From NCBI GenBank assembly GCA_964398915.1, contig CAYNOR010000003.1, positions 124,001-188,000 on the forward strand: 64,000 nucleotides of DNA, read 5' to 3'. The notes beneath the pieces were generated by a model. That model worked only from the letters and a program-made list of their open reading frames with translations, ran no database searches and had not been told where the DNA came from. Origin of the DNA: Tichowtungia sp964398915 (GTDB taxonomy: Bacteria; Verrucomicrobiota; Kiritimatiellia; Kiritimatiellales; Tichowtungiaceae). Made by a program: the position numbers and the translations under genes. Shown piece by piece: positions 25,843 through 34,219 of this stretch (position 1 is the first letter of the stretch; each line of letters opens with the position of its first letter).

Positions 25843-27432
25843 TTATTCTCTGATGTCAGTGATTACGCCGCTGAAGGTTTCGAGGACACTTCGAACGGAC
25901 GGGTTGTTGTAATATTTCTGTTTATCCTGCGGGTTCGGCCCCGGGGCATTGGTCGGCAAGGGTTTGGATTTTCCGGTCAGTGTGCTGAATTCAGTTAAAA
26001 CCGATCGTTTCAGAAAAGCGCTCAAGGTTTTTTGGATAAACGAAAGAGTATGCGGATTTTCAAGATTGGAGCGTTCTCCTGCAAATTCCGGGTCGATTCC
26101 AATCGTGAGATGCGTTTCGGAAACATGCAGTGGAATGGTGTCGATCAGGTAATGTCGGGCTTGCGGAGCCCCTTTAGCGATATGCTCAATCAGGCTGGGC
26201 CATGCGGTTTTCAGCCGTTCTAAATCATCTGTGGACTTTTTTTTTACGTCGTAGGCTTCCGCCGGTTCCTGTACGGCGGCGGGCGCAGCAGACAGCCCTT
26301 TAAGTGCGACGACCTGTTTCATCAGTTCGTCGATCGTGGCAACGGTGGCGGCCCGCGAGGCGCGTATGAGGGCGGTCTCAAGCATGGTGCGTTTGGAAAG
26401 GGCGTAGCGCATCCGGCTGTCGGCATCGATCAGCAATTCGATAATGCGCAACAATCGTCCGTCGGAACTTTTTGCTGCTTGTTTTTTGAGTGTATCGATT
26501 TGAGTTTCGGGCAGGTCAAAGTCGGCCGCGCGGTTTCCGGCATGCAGAACAATCAGCAGATTGCGGAACTGATCGAGCAGTTCGAGTACGACACGCTGCA
26601 TATCTTTGCCGCTGGCATCAATTCCGGCGATGGTTTGGATAATGGCGGGAATGTTGCCGTCCAGAATGGCGTCGGCCAGGCCTTCGAGCTGAGCGCGGCT
26701 GATCAAGCCGAAAACGGAGAGCACGTCGGCTTCTTCGATCGTTTTTCCGCGGAAGGACACCAGCTGATCCAGTGCGCTTTCGGCATCGCGCAGTCCGCCT
26801 TCGGCTCCGCGCGCGATGGCGAGCAGGGCGTCGGCGCTGATTTTTATACCTTCCGCGCTGGCGATTTTCAGGAGCTGAGCGGTGATGTCGGCGATGGAAA
26901 TACGCCGCAGGTCGAAACGCTGGCAACGCGACAGAATGGTGGTTAGCACTTTTTGCGGCTCGGTGGTGGCGAAGAAAAATTTAACGTGCGGCGGTGGTTC
27001 TTCAAGTGTTTTCAGGATGGCGTTAAATGCTTCACGGGTGAGCATGTGCACTTCATCGATGATATAGATTTTGAACGGTCCGCGTACCGGAGCGTAGCGC
27101 ACATTATCGCGCAATTCTTTGATATTATCGATGCCGCGGTTAGAGGCCCCGTCGATTTCAATGACATCGAGACTGCTGCTTTTCAGGATTTCTTTACAGG
27201 AATCGCACACATTGCAGGGTTCGGAACCCTGACGGTTCCGGCAGTTCAGCGCTTTTGCAAGAATACGGGCCGTAGTGGTTTTCCCTGTGCCGCGCGGGCC
27301 GACGAACAGATAGGCGTGTGCCAGCCGGTCGCTTTTTATCGCGTTATTCAGTGTTTGTGTAACGTGATCCTGACCCACCACGTCTGCAAAAACCTGCGGT
27401 CGCCATTTTCGTGCTAGAACTTCGTATCCCAT
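25843..27432 (-). CDS. dnaX: DNA polymerase III gamma/tau subunit
   Basis: DnaX is the clamp-loader ATPase of the replisome. About 529 residues start at MGYEVLARKWRPQ. Walker A GPRGTGKT is at 45-52, zinc cysteines at 64, 73, 76 and 79, Walker B IIDEVHML, and the sensor/SRC motif TILSRCQRFDLR. The domain III part ends near 370 and a shorter tau-like tail follows. A longer in-frame start exists but adds non-family residues. A TTGCCA-17-TACCTT promoter lies only 9 nt before the ATG. Confidence 0.95.
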   Translation of the reverse strand: MGYEVLARKWRPQVFADVVGQDHVTQTLNNAIKSDRLAHAYLFVGPRGTGKTTTARILAKALNCRNRQGSEPCNVCDSCKEILKSSSLDVIEIDGASNRGIDNIKELRDNVRYAPVRGPFKIYIIDEVHMLTREAFNAILKTLEEPPPHVKFFFATTEPQKVLTTILSRCQRFDLRRISIADITAQLLKIASAEGIKISADALLAIARGAEGGLRDAESALDQLVSFRGKTIEEADVLSVFGLISRAQLEGLADAILDGNIPAIIQTIAGIDASGKDMQRVVLELLDQFRNLLIVLHAGNRAADFDLPETQIDTLKKQAAKSSDGRLLRIIELLIDADSRMRYALSKRTMLETALIRASRAATVATIDELMKQVVALKGLSAAPAAVQEPAEAYDVKKKSTDDLERLKTAWPSLIEHIAKGAPQARHYLIDTIPLHVSETHLTIGIDPEFAGERSNLENPHTLSFIQKTLSAFLKRSVLTEFSTLTGKSKPLPTNAPGPNPQDKQKYYNNPSVRSVLETFSGVITDIRE

Positions 27433-27441
27433 GAGCCGTAA

Positions 27442-27470
27442 AAGGTACCGACCGCTCTGGCGAATGGCAA
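27442..27470 (-). promoter_or_regulatory. Candidate dnaX promoter adjacent to the start codon
   Basis: On the minus strand, TTGCCA (27470-27465), a 17-nt spacer and TACCTT (27447-27442). The start codon is 10 nt beyond the -10 box, leaving almost no leader, and no clear Shine-Dalgarno sequence is present. Confidence 0.4.
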
Positions 27471-27566
27471 GATGTAACAACAGTCATGGACTATTCCATT
27501 TTCTAAATATTCTTGTCGCCCCGCGCGGGTTCAATTAGCCTCGGTCTATTAACAGAGAGGACGGTT

Positions 27567-27929
27567 ATGCGGTTATTGTTTGTTTTACTGATCGGTTTGT
27601 GTGCAGCAGGAACCTTGAGATCCGAGATTGTAGCAGGGCATGAGCTGTCCAATGCCGAAGATATCGTGCAGGACATGTCATCCAAACTGAGCCGGGGTAT
27701 CGCTAATATCCTGACGGGCTGGGGAGAAATCCCGCGCCAGATGATCATTTCGGGGCAGGATAAGGGGGGGTGGGCTGTTTTACCGGTCGGCATTCCTGCC
27801 GGAGCCCTCATGACCGTCGTTCGCACTGCAACCGGCGTGTTCGAAACAGGATTTTTCTTTGTGCCGATCAATGATTCATACGGACCCCTTATCGACCCTG
27901 CCTTTGTCTGGCAGAAAAGTAAAAAATGA
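27567..27929 (+). CDS. Exosortase system-associated protein, TIGR04073-like
   Basis: A small exported protein of about 120 residues. It has a signal peptide (MRLLFVLLIGLCAAGTLRS) and the TIGR04073 pattern: KLSRGIANILTGWGEIPRQM, a glycine-rich GALMTVVRTATGVFETGFF stretch and the ending YGPLIDPAFVWQ. The family occurs in genomes with PEP-CTERM/exosortase systems, which fits the two PEP-CTERM genes here. AGAGAGG precedes ATG 27567, and the stop overlaps surE (ATGA). Confidence 0.8.
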   Translation: MRLLFVLLIGLCAAGTLRSEIVAGHELSNAEDIVQDMSSKLSRGIANILTGWGEIPRQMIISGQDKGGWAVLPVGIPAGALMTVVRTATGVFETGFFFVPINDSYGPLIDPAFVWQKSKK

Positions 27930-28687
27930 GAATTTTGATTTGTAACGACGACGGTATACATGCGCCGGGGATATCCGTGTTGCATGGAGCGGTGAGGGAT
28001 TTTGGGGGTCGTTATGTCATTGCGCCGGATGTAGAGCGCAGTGCTGCGGGACATGCCATTACGCTGGCCGACCCGATCAAGAGTACGCCTGTTGATAAAA
28101 ACGGTGAGTTTTTTGGTTATGGCATTGGTGGAACACCTGCCGACTGCATCAAACTGGCTGTTTGTGCTATTTTGAAAGACACACCGCCCGATTTAGTGCT
28201 GAGCGGGATTAATCTCGGCTCGAATACCGGCATAAGTGTTATTTATTCCGGGACGGTTTCGGCGGCGACTGAAGGGGTTGTGCTGGGCATTCCCGGTGTC
28301 GCGTTTTCGCTCTGCACCTATACCAATCCTGAATGGGAAATGGCCGGACGCATTGTCAGGGAACTTACGCAGGAAATAATTAAAAACGGTATGCCGCCGG
28401 GTGTATTACTCAATGTCAATATGCCTAACCTGCCGTATGACCGGCTTAAGGGGATTAAGATCACCCGTATGGGCCGTTCGCGGTTTATTGAGAAATTTCA
28501 CAAACGGCTGGATCCGCGCGGGCGCACCTATTATTGGCTTGATGGTGAGCTCGAAGTGCACGATGACGGCTCGGATGTCGATATTCATGCTGTACGGGAC
28601 GGCTACGTTTCCATCACTCCGATTCATCTCGATCTGACGGCTTACGATCACCTCAAAACCTTCCAGTCATTGGAAAAAACATTCTGA
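27926..28687 (+). CDS. surE: 5'/3'-nucleotidase SurE
   Basis: SurE is a metal-dependent nucleoside monophosphatase linked to stationary-phase survival. The 253-residue protein begins MRILICNDDGIHAPG, the metal-binding signature, followed by VIAPDVERSAAGHAIT, GTPADCIKLA and SGINLGSNTG. The start overlaps the TIGR04073 gene by 4 nt, indicating coupled translation. The gene is directly upstream of tRNA-Val. Confidence 0.95.
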   Translation: MRILICNDDGIHAPGISVLHGAVRDFGGRYVIAPDVERSAAGHAITLADPIKSTPVDKNGEFFGYGIGGTPADCIKLAVCAILKDTPPDLVLSGINLGSNTGISVIYSGTVSAATEGVVLGIPGVAFSLCTYTNPEWEMAGRIVRELTQEIIKNGMPPGVLLNVNMPNLPYDRLKGIKITRMGRSRFIEKFHKRLDPRGRTYYWLDGELEVHDDGSDVDIHAVRDGYVSITPIHLDLTAYDHLKTFQSLEKTF

Positions 28688-28731
28688 GTATTGACTCGCA
28701 GTGAAATCTCATTATTCTCTGCGGCTTCTTC

Positions 28732-28808
28732 GGGCGGTTAGCTCAGTTGGTTAGAGCATCTCGTTTACACCGAGAGGGTCGGGGGTTCGAGTCCCTCACC
28801 GCCCACCA
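28732..28808 (+). tRNA. tRNA-Val (TAC)
   Basis: Cloverleaf with a 7-bp acceptor stem GGGCGGT/ACCGCCC, a D-arm, an anticodon stem TCTCG/CGAGA around loop TTTACAC (TAC) and a T-arm with GGGGG/CCCTC. CCA is encoded. Confidence 0.96.
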
Positions 28809-28811
28809 CGC

Positions 28812-29837
28812 TTACTTGTTTTTCCACTTTTGTTCGCGCAGTGCGCGCTCATTGGCGGCGGTCTCTTTCCGCATGCGGATAAAGTTTTCGTAGCGTGCTT
28901 TGCTGATCGTTCCGGCTTCGACGGCTGCTTCAATCGCGCAGCCTTTCGTTTTGGTGTGCGCGCAGTCGCGGAACCGGCAGTTTCCTTCGAGCGCGATGAG
29001 TTCATCAAAGGTGTCTTTAATGCCTGCGCCGGTATCCAGATGCCCCAGCTCGCGCATACCGGGCGTATCGATCACTAGCGCTCCATTTTCAAGCACAATC
29101 AGTTCCCGCCACGTCGTGGTGTGGATCCCTTTGCCGTCGCTTTCCCGCACGGGCAGGGTGAAATACAAATCCTCTTCGCCGAACAGACTGTTGATCAGCG
29201 AGGTTTTTCCGACCCCCGACGGGCCGAGCAGACAATAGGTTTTCCCCGCTTTGAACAGCTTCTGTACATTTTTTAGTCCGGTTCCGGTCATGTTGCTGAA
29301 GGCGTAAACCGGAACATTGGGCAGACGCGCTTCCACTTCTGCCAGCCGGTCTTTCAATTCCGCCGTGGACAGCAGATCTCTTTTGGTCAATAGAACGATC
29401 GGTTCGATATTGCTTTCATTCACGATGGAAAGATAACGCTCCAGCTTCGGCAGATTGAAGCCTTTATCCAGCGAATGAACCACAAAGGCCGTGTCGATAT
29501 TGGCGGCAATGAGCTGATGACTGACCTCCTTGCCTGCCGATTTGCGTCTAAGCGTATTTTGCCGTTCCAGTACGGTATGAATCATCGCGAAGTCGCCGTC
29601 ATCAAACCGGGTTGCCAGCACCCAGTCGCCGACGGTCAGATAATCCTTCGTCTCGCGGGCCTCACGCCGCAGTTTCCCGGTGGTTTTTGCAGGCCGGGTT
29701 TCATTGCCGTCACTGATATCGCACCAGCCCTTATGGACAGCCGTAATGCGGGCGGGTTTCCAGTCTTTGGAAACCAAAGCATCTGCCTGCTTCTGAAACC
29801 ACGGATTAAAACCAAATTTTTCTAACGGTATGGACAT
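28812..29837 (-). CDS. rsgA: Ribosome small subunit GTPase RsgA
   Basis: RsgA is a circularly permuted GTPase that checks 30S maturation. The 341-residue protein has an N-terminal OB region, the permuted motifs LLTKRDL (G4) before GPSGVGKTSLI (G1), DTPGMRELG (G3) and the zinc module CRFRDCAHTKTKGC. The C-terminal helix is lysine-rich. It converges on tRNA-Val with a 3-bp gap. It contains a one-mismatch copy of the TTCCAANNNTTGGA motif. Confidence 0.95.
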   Translation of the reverse strand: MSIPLEKFGFNPWFQKQADALVSKDWKPARITAVHKGWCDISDGNETRPAKTTGKLRREARETKDYLTVGDWVLATRFDDGDFAMIHTVLERQNTLRRKSAGKEVSHQLIAANIDTAFVVHSLDKGFNLPKLERYLSIVNESNIEPIVLLTKRDLLSTAELKDRLAEVEARLPNVPVYAFSNMTGTGLKNVQKLFKAGKTYCLLGPSGVGKTSLINSLFGEEDLYFTLPVRESDGKGIHTTTWRELIVLENGALVIDTPGMRELGHLDTGAGIKDTFDELIALEGNCRFRDCAHTKTKGCAIEAAVEAGTISKARYENFIRMRKETAANERALREQKWKNK

Positions 29838-29882
29838 GCGCTGTACCGACCTTTTACAAACTCATGATTGCGGAATCTTTGA

Positions 29883-29957
29883 TCAAAATAATTAAGGACA
29901 GAATAATGAAAAAAGTTAAGACATTTCGGAAAATCATTCTGTCCTTAATTATTTTGA
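29883..29957. repeat. 22-bp perfect inverted repeat with GGACAGAATNATT ends
   Basis: Perfect 22-bp arms at 29883-29904 and 29936-29957 flank a 31-nt loop, with the motif GGACAGAATAAT on the plus strand and GGACAGAATGATT on the minus. The sequence is AT-rich and sits between two same-strand genes. It is related to elements at 30885, 44389 and 46760. There is no coding potential. Confidence 0.75.
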
Positions 29958-29980
29958 TTTTCTCTTTTTTCTATCATTGA

Positions 29981-30862
29981 TCAGTCCAGAAAGCGGGCGG
30001 AGAGTCCGCGATAGGCATCAATACGCCGGTCGCGCAGGAACGGCCAGATGCGCCGGACGCTTTCACTGCGTTTGCCGTCGAGTTCAGCGATCAGCTCGGT
30101 TTCTTTGTCGGTGTCAGCCTGCGCCAGCAGTTCACCCTGACAGCCTGCAACGAAGCTCGAACCCCAGAACTGCGTGCCGCCTTTGCCGCACGGCGAAGGC
30201 TCAAAACCGGTACGGTTGATACTCAACACCGGAATGCCGTTGGCGATGGCGTGTGAACGCTGGATGGTAATCCAGGCTTCCCGCTGGCGTGCCTTTTCGC
30301 CTTCTTTATCGTTCGGATCCCAGCCGATGGCTGTTGGGTAAATCAGAATGTCCGCACCCGCCATCGCCATCAGGCGTGCGGCCTCCGGATACCACTGATC
30401 CCAGCAGACCAGCACGCCGAGCGTGCCGACGGATGTTTTAATGGGCGTAAACCCGAGGTCGCCGGGCGTGAAGTAAAATTTTTCGTAATACCCGGGATCG
30501 TCCGGAATATGCATCTTGCGGTATTTGCCGGCGATGGTTCCGTCGCTGTCGAGCACGACGGCGGTATTGTGGTAAAGACCGGCCGCCCGTTTTTCGAAAA
30601 GTGAAGTGACGATCACAATGCCCAGTTCTCTTGCCAGTCCGCTGAACACTTCGGTGGACGGACCGGGAATTTTTTCAGCAAGATTAAAACGGTTCGTGTC
30701 TTCGGTCTGGCAGAAATAGAGACCGGCATGAAGTTCCTGCAAAGAAACCAGCTGTGCGCCTTGTTCCGCACAGCGGCGGATCGCGGCGATACTCTTTTTG
30801 ATGTTGGCTTCGCGGTCAGCCGTGCACGACTGCTGAACCAGACCGACTTTTAGTTTGCTCAT
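29981..30862 (-). CDS. aguB: N-carbamoylputrescine amidase-like carbon-nitrogen hydrolase
   Basis: A 293-residue nitrilase-superfamily amidase with the Glu-Lys-Cys triad: Glu43 (LQELH), Lys116 (YRKMHIPDD) and Cys153 (LVCWDQWYPE). The DDPGYYEKFYFTPGD and AIGWDPNDKE segments match N-carbamoylputrescine amidases, which complete the agmatine route to putrescine. The partner agmatine deiminase is not in the window, although a possible spermidine synthase tail remains near 41.2 kb. No strong ribosome site is seen. Confidence 0.88.
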   Translation of the reverse strand: MSKLKVGLVQQSCTADREANIKKSIAAIRRCAEQGAQLVSLQELHAGLYFCQTEDTNRFNLAEKIPGPSTEVFSGLARELGIVIVTSLFEKRAAGLYHNTAVVLDSDGTIAGKYRKMHIPDDPGYYEKFYFTPGDLGFTPIKTSVGTLGVLVCWDQWYPEAARLMAMAGADILIYPTAIGWDPNDKEGEKARQREAWITIQRSHAIANGIPVLSINRTGFEPSPCGKGGTQFWGSSFVAGCQGELLAQADTDKETELIAELDGKRSESVRRIWPFLRDRRIDAYRGLSARFLD

Positions 30863-30884
30863 TTCAGTACCCTTGGAAAACTTT

Positions 30885-30950
30885 TGACAAAATCATTAGC
30901 GACAAAATTATTTTTAGAGAGTCCAGTCGGGTTTATTAATGATTTTGTTA
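30885..30950. repeat. GACAAAATNATT paired repeats with inverted copy
   Basis: GACAAAATCATT (30886) and GACAAAATTATT (30901) are spaced 15 nt apart and an inverted copy lies at 30938-30949. The outer 14-bp arms (30885-30898, 30937-30950) match at 13 positions. It belongs to the same dispersed family as 29883-29957. Confidence 0.55.
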
Positions 30951-31520
30951 AAATCTGTTCGTGAACGTGGTTTTTGGCAGAAACCGCCCCATTCCGCAAT
31001 TTTAAAAGCAAAACTGGCGGCCAACTTAAAAAGCTGGTATGCGATTTTCCCGAATAGATTCAGACAAATTGCGTATAAACAGACTCCTTCTATAGTTTTG
31101 CCAGGTGTGAGTTCCGAGCGGCGCCTGTATGTGCCAGCTGGTTTTTTGGGTACAGACACTGTCGTTACGAATCTCGCCAATGTGATCTATGACGCAGAAC
31201 CTTATCTGTTTGGCATAATTTCATCGATGATACATATGGCTTGGATGAGAGTGACTTGTGGCAGATTAAAAAGTGACTACAGGTATTCGTCAGCTATTTG
31301 TTACAACAATTTCCCAATCCCGGAGTTGACGGAGGAGCAGAAGCAGACGATCACGATGCATGTGGGGAATGTTTTGGAAGAGCGGGAAAAGCATCCGGAA
31401 AAGACGATGGCGCAGCTTTACGATCCCGACAAAATGCCTGCCGGACTCCGCGACGCCCATCACCAGCTCGACCTCGCCGTTGACCGTATCTATCGGAGCA
31501 AACCCTTCGCCTCCGACGAA
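30939..31520 (+). pseudogene. C-terminal remnant of an MmeI-like (type IIG) DNA methyltransferase
   Basis: About 190 residues match the C-terminal part of MmeI/YeeA-like adenine methyltransferases: RFRQIAYKQTPSIVLPGVSSERR, LANVIYDAEPYLFGIISSMIHMAW, SDYRYSSAICYNNFPIP and a tail ending HHQLDLAVDRIYRSKPFASDEE. The catalytic NPPY domain and everything upstream are missing. The open frame continues beyond 31520 only by reading backwards through an IS110 fragment, so the real family end is cut there. The remnant starts right at the GACAAAATNATT repeats, which may mark the deletion point. Confidence 0.8.
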
Positions 31521-31526
31521 GAGCTG

Positions 31527-31931
31527 TCTGCGCCGGAGCGCGTCACGGACCGCCCGGATGTCTTCCGGATAAATGTAGCTCTGCGGAAAAATGCCCAGCC
31601 GGACCAGTTCGGCCAGCCAGCGGGCATCGGAGCGGTCATCCGTGCTTTTAAGTCCGCTGTACTGCTTCATCTGCGCCGGGTTGCCCAGCGTCACGTTGCG
31701 GCCCTGAGCGCGCAGCCCGTCCACGAACCAGTACCAGTTGAATGTCGACTCGACACCCATCTGCTGAATGTTCGGCCAGTAGGGGTTCAGAGCCGTATTG
31801 ACCGCATCGAGGTCTGTTTTGACCCTTCGCCGGAAGACTTCGGTTCCCCCGGCATCGCACACCGAGAGAAAAACATTATTTCCATGAAGGTCTGCTCCTG
31901 CATACAATACATCTGCTTTGGTCGTTTGCAT
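31527..31931 (-). mobile_element. Truncated IS110-family transposase (N-terminal part)
   Basis: Residues 1-135 match the DEDD RuvC-like N-domain of IS110 transposases: YAGADLHGNNVFLSVCDAGG, GVESTFNWYWFVDGLR, TLGNPAQMKQYSGLK and DDRSDARWLAELVRLG. The frame runs into antisense methyltransferase sequence at 31527, so the C-terminal serine-containing domain is lost. GGAG lies 5' of the start (GAAAGGAGTACCC). The element inserted into, or recombined with, the methyltransferase gene and was later deleted. Confidence 0.85.
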
Positions 31932-32045
31932 GGGTACTCCTTTCGTTTGTGGTTAAACAAAGAGTACTTTGCATCCGACCGAAGCTTATTTCAAAGAACC
32001 TCCATATGGTTATCAGTCCTCGCATTCAAGCATTTTAGGAGCCGA
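31932..32045 (-). mobile_element. IS110 left-end non-coding region (possible bridge RNA source)
   Basis: The non-coding stretch directly upstream of the IS110 start is the part that encodes bridge RNA in characterised IS110 elements. Here it holds an AGTACTC/GAGTACT-type dyad near 31937-31967 and other short inverted repeats. The outer boundary is uncertain. Because the transposase is truncated, any RNA would be a relic. Confidence 0.4.
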
Positions 32046-32179
32046 GGTTCTGTAATCTAGTAATTTAGTTTTTCAATGGTTGGAAAATCTGGCTCATATT
32101 TTTCCAATCATTGGAAATCAACACTCCGATCTAAACAAGAACTCTGTATAATCGGTCGTTGATTTATGGAGAATTTTTT

Positions 32180-32569
32180 ATGTCGATTGAAGAAAAGCAA
32201 AATAACCCGCTGCATGGATTGAGCGCAGAGGCGATGGTGACTGAGCTCGTGTCGTTTTACGGGTGGGACATCTTATATGCCGCGCTGGGTCTGAACTGTT
32301 TTAACATGAATCCGTCCATCGCCAGCTCCGTAAAATTTTTGCGCAAAACGGATTGGGCCCGACACAAGGTCGAGAATTTTTATTTATACCGTTTCAAGCG
32401 GATGCCGAAAGCCCGTGGCGAGGAGTTCGATTTAGATCCCCGCGATCGTGGCTTCGCGAACGGGGTGCTGCCGAAAGAGCCGATTCCGCTGACCGTCGAG
32501 CTGATTGCGGAGATGAAGGCGGAAGCCGCAGAGAACTACCAGAACCGCCGCTCGCATCCTCGCTGCTAA
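32180..32569 (+). CDS. VF530 family (DUF2132) DNA-binding protein, copy 2
   Basis: This 129-residue paralogue of the gene at 5048 differs at about 12 positions, mostly near the C-terminus. The core NNPLHGLSAEAMVTELV, YGWDILYAALGLNCF and FLRKTDWARHK is conserved, so it should be functional. GGAGA sits 7 nt before ATG 32180; the in-frame ATTs and ATG further upstream lack a ribosome site. It lies next to the methyltransferase/IS110 scar, as copy 1 lies next to hsdR. Two TTCCAANNNTTGGA-type palindromes lie just upstream at 32070 and 32101. Confidence 0.83.
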   Translation: MSIEEKQNNPLHGLSAEAMVTELVSFYGWDILYAALGLNCFNMNPSIASSVKFLRKTDWARHKVENFYLYRFKRMPKARGEEFDLDPRDRGFANGVLPKEPIPLTVELIAEMKAEAAENYQNRRSHPRC

Positions 32570-32709
32570 TTAGCGAAAAACATCGAGATTTTATAGCCAC
32601 AAGAAACACAAAAAATCACGAAAAGGATCGTTTTGGAGCACCTGCTGTTGTGCGTTTTATACAGGACGAAACTAATGGGGATTTTTTCACAACTACTCCC
32701 GATGGTCGT

Positions 32710-32870
32710 TAGAGCACTTAACGATTGAGATGCCATTTCGCAATAAGTCGAGAAACCCACCCCGCCGTTCCGGCACCCCTCCCGTGGAGGGGATTTTAAA
32801 AGCTCCCCTCCTTCGGAGGGGTGGCCGCAGGCCGGGGTGGGTTGCGGCGTTTAAATCGTTAAATGCTCTA
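32710..32870. repeat. 161-bp nested inverted-repeat element
   Basis: The outer 17-bp arms (32710-32726, 32854-32870) match at 16 positions. Inside are 11-bp arms AACCCACCCCG (32754-32764) and its complement (32833-32843). The centre holds two GC-rich hairpins built from CCCCTCC/GGAGGGG. There is no open reading frame. The design suggests a non-autonomous mobile element or structured RNA. Confidence 0.7.
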
Positions 32871-32918
32871 GAGAAAACAGCAGAGTGAGACAGAGAACGG
32901 CCAGGGAAAGTGAGAGGC

Positions 32919-33036
32919 GAATAAACGGAAGATATTCAGGTTAGAGAGTTCATCTGCAAACCGGTTTGCAGATGAACTCTCTATCCTGAATTTGCCCTGC
33001 AAACAGGGCGGCGGTCTGCGACCGCACCGTTTATTC
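32919..33036. repeat. 58-bp spacerless palindrome within a multi-hairpin element
   Basis: A palindrome spans 32934-32991 with no spacer and a single mismatched pair (32941/32984). It is enclosed by 10-bp arms GAATAAACGG (32919-32928) and its complement (33027-33036). Two more hairpins follow the palindrome (GCCCTG/CAGGGC and GCGGTC/GACCGC). The rest of the gap from 32570 to 33209 shows no gene. Confidence 0.75.
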
Positions 33037-33209
33037 CAATCCACGTTCAACCTCTGAACCCCTCGGAGCCCCTCTAGCGCAGCGGTTGTAGAAAATATTT
33101 TCCACCACCCGTTCCGAATTTCTCTCGGCCTTTATCCAGCTCACAAACTCACACACCCACACACTCCCCAACGTTTCCCAAACTCCCACCCACAAACTCC
33201 CACACTCCC

Positions 33210-34169
33210 TTACTTGAATATATCCTGCCAGTTCCCCGTCGTGGACGCCTTGGCATATTCCGTCGAGCGGTTTTCGAAGAAGTTGGCGTGTTCGACGCCG
33301 TTGAGCATGTAATCGAGCCACGGCAGCGGATTTTCCGGCACGGTGTAGATGCTTTTCATGCCGATGCCGATGAGTCGCCGGTTGGCGATGTAGCGGATGT
33401 AGGCTTTCACTTCGTCGGCTGTGAGCCCTTCAACCGAGCCGAGTTCAAAGGCGATGTCGATGAAGCGGTCTTCGAGTTCGACGGAGCGTTCGGCGGCGCA
33501 GTAGATTTCGTATTTCAGTTTGTCGGTCCAGAGTTCCGGATGCTCTTTGATGAAGGTTTTGAAGAGCAGGGCCATCGATTCAACGTGCAGACTTTCGTCG
33601 CGGATGGACCAGGTGACGATCTGTCCCATCCCTTTCATTTTGTTGAAGCGCGGAAAGTTCATGAGGATGGCGAAGCTGCTGAAGAGCTGGATGCCTTCGG
33701 TGAAGGCGCTATAGACGGCGAGCGTTTTGGCCATTTCGAAGGGCGTTTCCATGTTGAAGTTGAGCAGGTATTCGTGCTTCTCCTTCATTTCAGCGATTTT
33801 CATGAATACGGTGTATTCATCGTCGCCGAGGCCGAGGGTTTCCAGCAACAGCGAGTAGGCGTCCTGATGGACGGCTTCCATGGCGGCGAAGGCGCTGAGC
33901 ATCATGCGGACTTCCGGCACCTTGAAGGTCGGCAGGAAGAGGGTTGAATAACCGCCGGCGACATCGACATCGGCCTGCGTGAAGAATTTAAAAATATTCA
34001 GCAGGAGGTTTTTGTCCTTCTGCGGAATGTTTTCGTTAAAATCCTTGAGGTCGTCGGCCAGATTGACCTCACTCGGCATCCAGTGCATCTGCTGCTGCAT
34101 TTTATAGGCCTCGAACGCCCAGTCGTATTCAAACGGTTTGTAGTAGGTTCTTTCTTCAAGCAAAGGCAT
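33210..34169 (-). CDS. nrdB: Ribonucleotide reductase beta subunit (class I)
   Basis: NrdB carries the diiron-tyrosyl radical cofactor for deoxyribonucleotide synthesis. The 319-residue protein shows EAVHQDAYSLL, which matches the Glu-xx-His...Tyr radical pattern, plus a downstream DESLHVESM (Glu/His ligands). ATG 34169 is chosen: GGAG is 6 nt upstream, whereas a TTG four codons earlier has no site. The C-terminus ends STTGNWQDIFK, the usual tail that docks in NrdA. There is no N-terminal ATP-cone. nrdA lies 50 bp upstream. Confidence 0.95.
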   Translation of the reverse strand: MPLLEERTYYKPFEYDWAFEAYKMQQQMHWMPSEVNLADDLKDFNENIPQKDKNLLLNIFKFFTQADVDVAGGYSTLFLPTFKVPEVRMMLSAFAAMEAVHQDAYSLLLETLGLGDDEYTVFMKIAEMKEKHEYLLNFNMETPFEMAKTLAVYSAFTEGIQLFSSFAILMNFPRFNKMKGMGQIVTWSIRDESLHVESMALLFKTFIKEHPELWTDKLKYEIYCAAERSVELEDRFIDIAFELGSVEGLTADEVKAYIRYIANRRLIGIGMKSIYTVPENPLPWLDYMLNGVEHANFFENRSTEYAKASTTGNWQDIFK

Positions 34170-34219
34170 GGGGATCTCCAAATAATGATCATTTATAATT
34201 TATAACTGATAATTTTTCA

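Noticed and set aside
30939..32060. One 373-codon open frame as an intact gene
   Set aside because: Only the first half matches a methyltransferase; the rest is antisense IS110 sequence.
33288..33947. 219-codon frame antisense to nrdB
   Set aside because: nrdB has all family motifs on the other strand.
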